Shown: piece after piece, positions 1-11,400 of the stretch | Position numbering within the stretch: the first letter of the stretch is position 1 | How the letters are laid out: each line of letters starts with the position of its first letter | Source: Costus lasius | Lineage: Eukaryota; Streptophyta; Magnoliopsida; Zingiberales; Costaceae | DNA length: 64,000 bases | Assembly (NCBI GenBank): GCA_027563935.2 | Contig: JANVAS020000231.1 | Location: forward strand, 15,084,001-15,148,000 | Reading direction: 5' to 3' | Notes under the pieces: generated by a model | Seen by the model: only the letters and a program-made list of their open reading frames with translations | Databases searched by the model: none | What the model was told of the DNA's origin: nothing | Position numbers and translations under genes: made by a program

Positions 1-1
1 T

Positions 2-124
2 GAGATCAAAATCTGCAAGGTTCATACAGATGACAATCTGGCTGACCCGCTTACCAAGCCTCTGGCGCAGCAGAAGCATGAGAAGCACTGTAATAATATG
101 GGTTTGAGATTTCTCAACCATTAG
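2..124 (+). pseudogene. Copia Pol C-terminus (RNase H end), partial
   Basis: About 40 codons from GAG at 2 to the TAG stop at 122-124. The tail carries the Angela/Copia signature HTDDNLADPLTKPL. It is the extreme C-terminus of the RNase H domain of the Copia polyprotein, which degrades the RNA strand during reverse transcription in the virus-like particle. It is truncated only by the window edge. No break is visible in these codons, so whether the whole gene is intact cannot be judged. Confidence 0.92.
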
Positions 125-127
125 ATT

Positions 128-144
128 AAGTGCAAGTGGGAGAT
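128..144 (+). other. Polypurine tract of A1
   Basis: AAGTGCAAGTGGGAGAT directly abuts the LTR start TGTTGGGG. The same string sits before the 3' LTR of the complete copy (46001-46017). This is the plus-strand DNA primer site. Confidence 0.85.
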
Positions 145-1828
145 TGTTGGGGTATGCCCTTAAGGCTAATGTTTGAGGCCTTGGGATTATATCAGTATCA
201 TGTATAAACTCTTATGTTTATAAAGGCAATGGTTGTTATTCAGTTTGTTACATTGTCTGCTGCAATAAGTGTACTTCTGAATAATGTCTCAATGCTGTTC
301 AGCTAGGCTGACATGCTCTATGTCCTTAGTCGAGATATCTTGGTGAACATGAGACAGCCTTGATATGATTGAGATTAATATGTGTTCTAATCTTATAGGA
401 TGCTTCGAGCATGGAATAAGATGTAGACTCATGGGTACATTGGATGTACTGGACAGACCCTACTAGGTTATTCAATTGCTTGTCACAATGTGAATAATCC
501 TTGTATGCGAACAAGTGGCATACTTCCTCTGACTTGAGATCACTTGTGTTTCTAAATGATGATTGGCATTGTTTTGAGATAGTTCGATATCATTTGAAAC
601 ATAATGGTTATAGACTATCTTGGATGGTGAGCATGAGTCATGTTAGGGCGCTAGTGATAGATATACGATTGTCATCTCCTTCATTGGAGTGTGATGTTCT
701 AAAGGGGCCCCCTGGATGAGATGATTGAGAAAGTGTATGGCCATACCCAGGTGACTATGTTCATCTGATCTAATCATTCTCATCATATTGGATCTACAGG
801 CTTGACACGCTTGTCCAATAAGAACATCCAGTGGCAAAGGAAACTTGTATGTCTAGTGAAATGGATTCACACTTGTGCTGTGGTTTGGGTGTAGTCTTGG
901 AAGACTCTTTCCTTTATATCGGGAGACAGTGATGTGTTGCTAGATACCCCTCACTGATCGTGATGACGTAAGTTATCGTTACCGACATTTAAAGGAAACC
1001 CTTAGGGTCGCACAATTTGATGATATGGCTTACTTAAGTCAGATCGTGTGGACTGAATTATTTTGGTTCAGTTTAAAGGGATTTAATCTCTGATTGTAAG
1101 TGAGGTCTGGTCTGATCATGTTTGATTGATTAGAGCTTGAGATCGGTAAGCTTCGATCGAGAGAATTGATGCTAGATCGGTGAGATCAAGAGCATCAAGA
1201 GATGAAGGGTTAGATCTTGAACCTTTAAGTTTAATGAGATCTAGACCAGATGCTTGGGTTTATTTGGTCTTTGAACCAAACCAAAATGAACCGGCTCATT
1301 ATGTGAGCGCATGGTTCAATGGGAAGAGGAAAATGCGATTGGGGTAAACCCATGGTCGCATGAAGAGGTGGCTTGCTATTTTTAGAAGCCATGATCTCAA
1401 GTTGAGACCACGCCTCACGTTTGAGGGATTTTGCCTCTATTCTCGCCTCTCCTCTTCTCTCGTCGCCACTTGCTCTCTCGTGTGGTGAAGAAAGCTCACG
1501 CCAAGGAGGAGAAAGCTTACGCCAAGAAAGAATCGATCTCATTTCCCCTTTCACACAAAAAGGACACTTGGAGAACCTTGCTAGCACAAGGAACGCCAAG
1601 GAGGAAGCGATCTCATTTGTGTGCGTCTACTTTGGAGGAGAGCGGCATCACTCTCTGCTTCCAAGTCGCCATCCAAGAAATGGCATTGGTAAGAATCTTT
1701 GCATTCTATACAAGTTGATCATATGTCATATTAGCGATCCTAGGAAACCCTAGATTCCGCCTTGCATAGATTTATATCTGCATGCATAGGGTTTCGCCCC
1801 CCCCCCCGCCCCTTTAGAGGGACTATCA
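145..1828 (+). repeat. 3' LTR of Angela element A1
   Basis: 1684 bp, starting TGTTGGGGTATGCCC and ending GGGACTATCA. It is a member of the LTR family found at 38578, 46018, 3622, 4826, 27596 and 49463. It has a TATA-like CTATTTTTAG near 1376-1385 and a conserved ATGGCATTG (1680-1688) followed by GTAAGA at 1689, read as a start codon plus splice donor. A run of 13 C near 1798-1810 is a slippage tract absent from most relatives. Confidence 0.93.
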
Positions 1829-3621
1829 GTTCGTTGCTGCAGTAATCTACAACAATGCAAGAACAGCAAGGTCAGTATCAATGTTAGAATCAATTCAGGA
1901 CTTAAGAATGATTCTTTTCTCACTATTTTATCTGACTGAAAAATCCAGTAAAACAGTCCGAAAGAGTGAAACTCTTTTAGTGAGATGGGATCCAGATTTC
2001 ATACTTGGTCTCCGCGTCCCGCTCAGGCGAGATAAGATGCACAGAGAGTATAAGCACTAATCTCTGGTAGGCAATCCCTGCCAATCACCAACCCGTGCGA
2101 TTCCCCTTCATCTGGGCAATCCAGCAGACTGTGCCAACTGAGTTGGTACAACACAGTCTCTGATCCCACAGATGGCTGCCTCCATATAGCTACCATATGC
2201 TCAATATGTAGCCTACATGGTCAAGCTGACCCGACCTACTCCCTGGACCACCACGTGCTATGCTGAGCAACGAGAAGTGATAAATCCCTTCTCTGTAACA
2301 CGCAGGTGTAATCACACACCGTCTGAAGATAGATGGGCGTGCCCACTGAGTGGGTACAACACGGCCCCAACGATAGTCAGAACAGTGAGGTTTCGCGTCA
2401 AAAGGCTATCGTGCTTGATATTTAACGTTGGATTTTAACGGTCCTTTTATCTTCTTACTATCATTCAAATCCTATGGTGATAGTAGAAGAATAAATCATG
2501 CAGTTACTACATTACTGAAACAGTAAATTAAAAGCATGATGATCTTATGTGGTAAAAGCCCATTAAGCCTAAGTAAGACCTTAATTAACTTAAGTCTTCA
2601 CTTGAGCTCTTCTTGGGTCTTTTGCATTTCCTCTGGCCCAACCCGGGCCCAAGCGCCCACTGCAGCTCAGGTGCGCCCACCAGGTAAAATGCGCCTGTCC
2701 TAGAGTCGAACCCTATAAATCCACTGGTGTAGCCACTTGCTGCATGCGCCTCTCCCAAGTGTGCTCTGTGCTCATGTCTGATTAAAATACAATTTAATCT
2801 ATCTAGACATGATTGACACGCAGGTCAATTACACTTTATAAATTAATTAAAATGTGATGCGCAGATCACAATAATAATTTACACATAATAATCCAGGCAC
2901 GCAGGCCCCAGCACAGCACACATTAAATAGGGCAGCCCACATAAGATTAAATAAACAATCATTCCTCATGTTATTCAAACATCATGTGATCCATCCAAGA
3001 AAATAAAATTTTTGAAAAACCCATTGGCTTCATTTTATTTCCTTATGTGCCCTACTACCTTACAACGGTCCATTAATAGGGATCCACTCATCAGACCTAG
3101 TCAGACCCACTGCCCTTGCATGCACCAAGTCATAACCGACTTGAGTCGACCTCATGGTCAACAATGCATGCGTGAAGGGCTGAACATCCCTCATGAGTTT
3201 AGGCAAGCGGGTGTGACCCCGGGCCTTAATCATGGGCGTTCATCTGGTTGTCTCAATCAGACATCGCTACACGCCTTTCAGCAGTCGACCTATAGCTACC
3301 TCATGCCTGCGCATAGGTGCCATCTGGTCGACCCATCTAGGCTGTCAGATGGTCTGATCAGACTGTCGGGTCTAGACTGGACGATGACTTCAACCCTAAT
3401 AACCCGTCTAAGTTTTTACAGCAGGCGCTTAGATCAAGTGAGGGGCGCGCAAGTCATGTTTTGAGAAAACTACAACAAGCGCCAACTTGCATGCAAGCGC
3501 CAATGTAAAACATACATGAAATTTTCGCATGCTCTTTAGATCTAATCATATGCGCAAACAAGGATCACTAAAACAAGCAATCGTATGTATCATACAAGGA
3601 AACCATGGCTCTGATACCAAT
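1829..3621 (-). other. Leader (5' untranslated region) of element G
   Basis: 1.8 kb without a credible gene. It is the reverse complement of the leader of element A (40266-42112), including the segment around the gag start. It keeps a splice-acceptor-like TTGTAG (minus, + strand CTA at 1847-1849) with a TACTGAC branch-point-like motif (+ strand 1871-1877). Short open frames here, including one of 150 codons on the + strand at 3012-3464, are not conserved in the A leader. Confidence 0.82.
3608..3619 (-). other. Primer-binding site of element G
   Basis: Minus-strand TGGTATCAGAGC, two bases inside the LTR end. It is complementary to the 3' end of plant initiator tRNA-Met, the usual Copia primer. 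It fixes G as a minus-strand element and 3622 as its LTR boundary. Confidence 0.92.
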
Positions 3622-4825
3622 TGAAGGTTCCCCTAAGGGGGCGAAACCCTAAACATGCATATATAATAATACTTGCATGGGCGGAATCATAGGATTTCTA
3701 GGATCGCATGTATGAACATAGATTAACTTAAAGATTTGACACAAGGATCATACCATTGCCATTTCTTGGATGGCGACTTGGAAGCAGAGAACGATGCGGC
3801 TCTCCTCCAAAGCGTGCGCACACAAGATGGGTGATCGCCTACTCCTTGTCGATCCTTGTGCTAGCAAGGCTCCAAGGTCTCCTGATCGCGTGAAGGGAGA
3901 AGAGATGATCTCTTTTGCTTGGTCGAATCCTTCTCTTGTCGTCAACCCTCACACACGAGAGAGTGAGTCGTCGTGAGCAAAAGGGGGCGAGAGGCGAGAA
4001 TAGGGAGACCTCTTCGAACGTGAGGCGTAGTCTCATTTTGAGATCATGGCTTCTAAAAATAGCAAGCCACCACATGCGATCATGTGTTCACATCAAGTGA
4101 ACGATCGCAATTCCCTCTACCCTTGAACCATGCGCTCACTTGATGAGCCGGTTCATTTCATTTGGTTCAAGGACCAAATTAAGCCAAGCCTTGATCCAGA
4201 TCACATTAAACCAAAAGGCTTAAGATCTGACCATTCATCTCTTGATGCTCTTGATCTCACCGATCTAGCATCCAATCTCTCGATCGAAGCTTACCGATCT
4301 CAAGCCCTAATCAATCAAACATGATCAGACCAGATCTCACTTACAATCAGAGTTTAAATCCCATTAAACTGAACTAAAACAATTCAGTCCACACGATCTG
4401 ACATAAGTAAGCCATATCATCAAATTGTGCGACCCTAAGGGTTTCCTTTAAATGTCGGTAACGATAACTCACGTTATCACAATCAGTGAGGGGTATCTAG
4501 CAACACATCACTGTCTCCCAATATAAAGGAAAGAGTCTTCCAAGACTACACCCAAACCATAGCACAAGTGTGAACCCAAGTCACTTGACATATGTGTTTC
4601 CTTTGCCACTGGATGTTCTTATTGGACAAGCGTGTTAAGCCTGTAATTCCAATATGATGAGAATGATTAGATCAGATGAAACATAGTCATCTGGGTATGG
4701 CCATACACTTTCTCAATCATCTCATCCAGGGGGCCCCTATAGAACATCACACTCCAATCAAGGAGACGGCAATCCTATATCTATCACTAGTGCCCTAACA
4801 TGACTCATGTTCATTATCCAAGATA
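3622..4825 (-). repeat. 5' LTR of element G, part 1
   Basis: Starts TGAAGGTTCCCC on the + strand (LTR 3' end). It carries ATGGCAATG (minus, 3762-3754) followed by GTATGA. It is interrupted at 4825 by solo LTR H; AGATA at 4821-4825 is the left TSD copy. The LTR resumes at 20172. Confidence 0.92.
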
Positions 4826-5521
4826 TGTAAGTACCCCTTTCATGAGGGGGGCGAAACCCTAAAGCATGCGCATTCAAGAAATTTTCTAGGGCTTCATAAG
4901 ATCGCATGTGGTATAACCATATGATCAACTTAAGTTTTACTAAGATCAAGATGTGATCTTACCATAGCCATCGCTTGGATGGTGCCTTGGAAGCAAGAGG
5001 GCGAAAGGGGCTCTCCTCCAAAGGTGGCGCACACAAGAGGATGATGGCTACTCCTTGTGTTCCTTGTGCTAGCAAGGCTTCAAGGGTCCTTGTCGAATGG
5101 AAGGGAAGAGATCTACTCTTTGCTTGGCCGAATCCTCTCTTGTCGTCAACCTTCACAACGCAAGCCGTGAGTCGTCAAGAGCAAAAGGGGCGAGAGATGA
5201 TAATCGAGAGGCGTTGCTTTCGAACGTGGAGACGTTCCCATTTTGGAAAACCGAAATTCCAAAAATAGCAACCACTTGATTACATGTGTTATGCGTTCAC
5301 TTGAAATGAACCAAACGCATATCCCTTCTACCATATGAACCATGCGCTCACACATGAGCCGGTTCAATGTATTTGGTTCAATGACCAAACCAAATCAGCC
5401 CAAGCTTTTAGTCCAAATCGAATCAAACCCTAAGGTTCCAGATCTGACCATTCATCTCCTGATGCTTCTGATCTCACCGATCTAGCATCAACACTCTCGA
5501 TCGAAGCTTACCGATCTCAAG
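4826..5521 (-). repeat. Solo LTR H, part 1
   Basis: Starts TGTAAGTACCCC. It contains ATGGCTATG (minus, 4971-4963) followed by GTAAGATC, and it has lost part of the usual promoter-proximal text. It ends at the TSD TCAAG (5517-5521) of Gypsy E. Confidence 0.9.
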
Positions 5522-8454
5522 TGTAACATCCCTCAGAATCACACCCCACACGCATACAAGTAAAAATACTGGGTTTTAAAAATTTTTTTACTCTTCCATT
5601 AAAACATAAGAAGAAAGCGGCATCGAAGGACATTACTACGGAACTGAAAACCGCACAGAACTGAGTAGGATCGGTTACTAGGAAATAGAAATCCGGAAAT
5701 CCAAAAAAAATCCGGCAGCAAGTATACTAATTACTGCTGCACAGACGCACATATCCTGGAAACAAAACAGATGTCCACACTACACATATGTGGAGAACAC
5801 AAATTTCGGAAATATTGCATAAACTGATTATTCAGACACCAATCACAATAATAATTCGGTTATACATCTCAGAATAAAAACAATTTCAATTCTCATGACT
5901 CCAAAACTCGTATCCAACAATAAAACGAGACAACTATATTATAATATCCTGAAAACAGGCATAAGCCCTCAGGAGATAAAACGTGTCATATAAGTAAGTT
6001 AGGCACGCAGGCCTGATAGATCTTTAGAAAACAACTCTTATAAATTATATAAAACTTTAGCATCATAACAACTTAAGTAGCTGTAGCAATCACTGTCCTG
6101 ATGTCTCACCTGAAAATATTTAAACAACGGGGGTGAGCTAAAAAGCTCAGTGAGTAAAAGACACTAAAAGCCATCCATAGTACACATCAAAAATATCATG
6201 CTTGCAGATAAGACACTTAACATGCACACTCATATCAGAAACAAAACATAATCAAATTCAGACACTTATAACAATAGGCATCAAGCATGAAGTAGGATAT
6301 AAGTCTACCCACCCATTCCAACTAATCACACCGCCCAACACATCTATAATACAGATCGGAACAGAACTACAGAAAATCAGAGCTGACAGATAGAACAGAT
6401 CGAAACAGAACTACAGAAATCAGAGCTGACAGACAGAAAATTAGAATTTTCAGAATCCAAACGGATAGTCTACATCGGAAACAGAAAGGCCACAGAAGGC
6501 CTGAAGACCACAGAAGGTCTGATGACCATAGAAGGTCTGACCCCACCTCTGCCGAGGACGAGACATGCATGCATATCAGAAACAGAATGGTAGAGGAGGT
6601 ATCAGTGGGTGGCCCCCGTCTCGTCAAGACGTGGCACTCTGGCCTCCAATACTGGTAGAGGAGGTATCAGTGGGTGGCCCCCGTCTCGTCAGGACGTGGC
6701 ACTCTGGCCTCCAATACCCAGAACAGAACAGAAATAGTGGAGGGAGAACGGAAGGTGAGACCAGCTCACATCTACCCTTCACTAGTGTCTCATGGGTCGT
6801 AGTAGACTATCAGCACCATTACAGCGCCACAGAAGGAGGATAAGGACACGGAAGAGTGCTACACTAGGGCATAATTTTTACAGAACAGGTCATGCTGAAA
6901 CGGAGGAGTAGGACTAACCACCACTCAAATCTCACATCATGCCCAAAGTGTCTCACAAACCAGAAAATGACACACCCTAATATCCAGTCCTTAACAAAAT
7001 TACAATTTGCAGAAAATCAAAGCTGAACACACTTCATAATTTTTGCCATCAACCAGAAGTAATATATGAGTGAATTCCTTGAATTCCTTAGATTTCATGG
7101 AACTATCCTTAATTCATGTCAAACCATTCTATGTTCTCACAAGGTTATAACACATTCATAGTTTCAGAAATTCACTACATATGTACAGAACAGAAGTTAT
7201 TCGCGTAACAAACAATTAAACAGATGTTTCAGAAAAAAACAGATTAATATATCATACTTGCAATAGATGTTTCAGACCGAGTAAGTAATCTAAAATAGGC
7301 AATATGATATTCACAATGAAGCTATTTGGACCTACTTTCCAATAGAACTGAATCCATCGGATTTGGAGTTATAACCGGGGAGGTATGGGTGTTCGAACAT
7401 AGAAAGGTCGGGATTTCAGAATTCCAGAAAACAGATTCGTAAATCAGAATTGCGACAGAAATTTCAGATCCAATAACTAACAGAAAATAGGCGATATGGT
7501 AATAAAAATGAATCCCTTCGAGTCTACTATCTAATAAAACTGATTTGACAAGATTTCGAGCTATACCTAGGAAGATATGATGGTTCGAACACATAAAGGT
7601 CAAAATCCAGATTTCCAGAAAACTGATTTTGTACAGCTAGATTGCAATGCAGATTGAAATACGAATACAGCTCGGATATGGTCAATATCATATTCAAATT
7701 AAAGACGAATGTATCTAGTTTCATACAAAATTTATTTTGTGCGATTTGGATCTATAGGCCATGAGATATTGGGGTTATAGTACACAAAGGTCAGATTAGA
7801 GAATGCAGATTTCAGCAGAACAGGATTTTAAAACCCTATAAATATTTGAATTCGACCCCATACGGATAATCATTGCAAATAACGAATTTTAATTGAATGA
7901 TAATCTACAATTTAGCGGATTAGACTCCTTAGGATCGAATTACTCACCGAAAAACGTTCACAGAAGAAAAATGCCAAGACAGAGGATCACCATGAATTTC
8001 GTCCACCACCAGTCTGCCACCACCAGCGTCAGAAATTTCAGGAGGCGCCAAGCACAGTGAGGGGCGACAACCAAAGGCGGCTAGGGCAAGAAAACCAACA
8101 AAAGTCATGAGGGAGAGGAGCCCTCACGCAATTCCTCTTTTTCTCCCACCCCAAACGGATCCAAGAACCAATAACCCAGTTAACTTAAGTGAAAAATCGG
8201 TTTTATGGGCTTACCTGGGCTTAACCACCCTGCGCCACTCCAATAACATCAGAAATATGCGCCACCATGGTGGAAGGAATTCCAGGAGCAAAGAATCAAG
8301 GTTGAGGGTTCAAATCCCCAACCAAAATAATTATTTTTGCCCTGTAGGAAAAATTCCTACACTTAGGCAAAAATCCCAAAATTTTAACAGATAAAAATAC
8401 AGAAACAGAATTTCTAACCTTAAATCATAATTCAGAAAAATCGAGGGCGTTACA
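5522..8454 (-). repeat. 3' LTR of Gypsy E
   Basis: 2933 bp, + strand start TGTAACATCCC and end GGGCGTTACA. It holds a 65-bp tandem duplication (6588-6717), a short hairpin (6134-6149), GGTTCAAATCC (8307-8317, matches a Pol III B box), and a triple CAGAAGGYCTGA-type short repeat near 6494-6540. Open frames of 60-95 codons recur identically in both LTRs and are not genes. Confidence 0.95.
6588..6717. repeat. 65-bp tandem duplication in LTR of E
   Basis: Two adjacent 65-bp units (6588-6652, 6653-6717), nearly identical, each with GTGGCCCCCGTC and GACGTGGCAC. The reverse complement GTGCCACGTC contains the ACGTG bZIP/ABRE-type core. A related 79-bp repeat occurs four times in solo LTR F. Confidence 0.9.
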
Positions 8455-8472
8455 TTCTCCCCCCCTTATAGA
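8455..8472 (-). other. Polypurine tract of Gypsy E
   Basis: On the minus strand, a run of seven G followed by AGAA abuts the LTR. It equals the tract of L at 60001-60015. Confidence 0.85.
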
Positions 8473-8483
8473 GCTTTAGTCCT

Positions 8484-11400
8484 CTAAAGCTGACCAAGCC
8501 CGTCACTGAACAGGTGAGGATGCTCCTTTCTCATATCTGCTTCAACCTCCCAAGAGGCTTCTTCAACAGACTGATTTCCCCAGATGACTTTCACAAGTGG
8601 AATAACCTTATTCCTCAGCACTTTCTCTTTTCTATCTTCAATTCTGAGAGGTTTCACCACAAAAGTCATGTTCTCTTCAAGCTGAAGAGGTTCCAACTCT
8701 AGAACATGAGAAGGATCAGAACAATATTTTCTGAGTGCAGAAACATGGAACACATTATGGAGGTGTTCCAGGGATGGGGGCAGAGCAAGTCGGTATGCCA
8801 CAGGTCCAACCCTCTCAATGATATCAAAGGGACCAATGTACCTGGGACTCAATTTCCCCCTCTTCCCAAATCTCATCACCCCTTTCATAGGTGAGACTTT
8901 TAGGAAAACATGCTCTCCCACCAAAAACTCAAGAGGACGCCGCCTCACATCAGCATAACTCTTCTGTCTATCCTGAGCAATCTTCATCTTTCTCTGAATT
9001 TCTCTGATCTTCTCAGTGGCTTCCTGAACAGCATTAGACCTTAGCACTGTTCTGTCCCCAGTTTCCTCCCAGCATATAGGTGTTCTGCATTTCCTCCCAT
9101 ATAGGGCCTCATACGGAGCCATCTGTATGCTAGAGTGAAAGCTATTGTTGTAGGTGAACTCTATCAGTGATAAGTCCAGATCCCACTCAACAGACCAGTC
9201 AACCACATAAGATCTCAGAAGATCCTCAAGTGTCTGAATAGTTCTCTCTGTCTGACCATCAGATTGAGGATGATATGCAGTGCTGAAACTCAGATTAGTT
9301 CCCAAATCTTCCTGTAATTTCTTCCAAAACCTGGACAGAAATCGAGGATCACAGTCAGAGACAATGTCCAAGGGAACTCCATGCAATCTGACAATCTCAT
9401 CGATGTACAGTTTTGCTAACCGATCCAAACTGTAAGTCATTTTGATCGGTAAGAAGTGAGCTGACTTCGTGAGTCTGTCCACAATCACCCATACGGCATC
9501 ATGATTCCTTCTGGTATTGGGCAGTCCATACTGATATGCTCCCACTTCCACTGAGGAATAGGGAGAGACTGCATCAAACCGCCCGGGCTCTGATGCTCAG
9601 CCTTCACAGTTTGGCAAGTCAAACATCTGGACACAAACAAATGCACATCCTTCTTCATACCATGCCACCAGAAAGTCTTTTTCAGATCCTGATACATCTT
9701 GGTACTACCAGGATGAACGGTATACTTAGTGCAATGGCTTTCCTTAAGAATTTCATTTCTCAACTCAGGGTCCTCAGGGACACAGACCCTTCCACGGAAT
9801 CTGAGGAGACCATCATCCGACATACTGAAATTCTCAACACAGCCTTGCTCCGACCTCTCTTTCCACCGTAGAATATCCAGATCTGACTGCTGCCCTGATC
9901 TCAGTCTCTGCAGTAAGTCTGACTGAACCCTGAGAGAAGCTAGAAGACCGCCTCTCTCACCCGGAGTCACACTCAGATGTAAGTCACTGAACTCCCGCAA
10001 TAGTCGCCACTCCTAGACTCGCAGTGCCGCTATCTGAGTCACAGGATACCGACTAAGAGCATCAGCCACCACATTGGCTTTACCAGACTGATATTGGATG
10101 GTGAAGTCATAATCCTTTATCCATTCAAGCCATCGCCTCTGTCTCATATTCAGCTCTTTCTGAGTGAAGATATACTTCAAGCTCTGGTGATCTGTAAACA
10201 ATTCAAATGTTTGTCCAAATAGATAGTGCCTCCAGATCTTCAAGGCAAAAACTACAGCTGCCAACTCCAGATCATGAGTGGGGTAGTTTACCTCATAGTC
10301 TTTGAGTTGCCTTGAAGCATAAGCAACTACCTTTCCTTGCTGCATCAGTACAGCCCCTAGACCCTTACCAGAGGCATCAGTGTACACAGTGAACTTTTCT
10401 CCATCATAGGGAACGATGAGGATAGGAGCACTGGTCAGTCTCCTTTTCAGTTCCTGAAAACTAGACTCACAATTATCAGACCACTCAAACTTCAAATTCT
10501 TTCTAGTTAGCTTAGTCAGAGGACCAGCTAGCTTGGAAAAACCCTCCACAAAGCTGCGGTAGTATCCAGCTAAGCCCAGAAAACTTCTGACCTCAGTCGC
10601 TGTAGTTGGTCTTCCCCAGTGAAGAATGGCCTCCACCTTCACTGGATCCACAGACACACCCTGGCCAGAAATAATGTGCCCCAGAAAGCCAATCTGATAT
10701 AGCCAGAACTCACATTTGCTGGCCTTAGCATACAGCTGCTTCAGCCGCAGAATCTCCAGCACCTTGCGCAAATCCTGAGAGTGATCTTGCTCATTCTTGG
10801 AGTAGATCAGAATATCATCAATGAAGACGACCACACATTTGTCCAGGAGCTCATGAAATACCCTGTTCATCAGATCCATAAACACCGCAGGGGCATTTGT
10901 CAGTCCAAAGGGCATGACAAGAAACTCATAGTGCCCATACCTGGTCCTGAATGCAGTTTTAGGTACATCCTCCTCCTGAACTCTCAGCTGATAATAGCCA
11001 GACCTCAGGTCAATTTTAGAGAATACAGTAGCACCCTGCAACTGATCAAAGAGATCATCAATACGGGGTAATGGGTACTTATTCTTAACGGTCACTTGGT
11101 TGAGTTGACGGTAATCGATGCACATGCGCAAAGTACCATCCTTCTTCTTCACAAATAACACAGGTGCTCCCCATGGAGAAACACTGGGTCGAATATACCC
11201 CTTCTCTAATAGTTCTTCCAGTTGTTTCTTCAGCTCTGTCAGTTCTGAAGTTGCCATCCTGTAAGGAGCTTTAGATACCGGTGCCGTGCCCGGCAACAAC
11301 TCGATACCAAACTCAACTTCTCTGCTAGGTGGTAACCCAGATAAATCATCAGAGAAGACGTCAGTAAACTCTCTTACCACAGGAATTCTAGCCAGATCCA

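Larger units (their letters stand above)
1..1828 (+). mobile_element. Angela-lineage Copia element A1, 3' end only
   Basis: Seen: the window opens inside the last codons of a Copia RNase H, followed by a polypurine tract and a complete LTR ending TG...CA. The order pol, PPT, LTR shows a + strand element whose 5' part lies left of the window. It matches the 3' end of the complete element at 38578-47705 almost base for base. To the right (1829 on) lies the leader of an oppositely oriented relative, so A1 is inserted in that leader right at its gag start. The TSD partner is outside the window; the base run gttcg at 1829-1833 is the expected right copy. Confidence 0.93.

Noticed and set aside
1798..1810. 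Poly-C tract, and a second one near 39140 and 46580
   Set aside because: Simple slippage tracts inside LTRs, varying in length between copies; no sign of function.
3012..3464. 150-codon open frame on the + strand
   Set aside because: It is antisense to the leader of element G, and the equivalent region of element A (about 40600-41000) does not keep it.
8300..8324. tRNA gene suggested by a T-arm-like sequence
   Set aside because: Only the T-arm/B-box portion is present. No acceptor, D or anticodon arms can be folded around it.
6565..8394. Several 62-95 codon frames (for example 6565-6843 and 8107-8394) that recur four times in the window
   Set aside because: They recur because the Tekay LTRs recur. 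They lie over tandem repeats and in either strand, with no protein motif.
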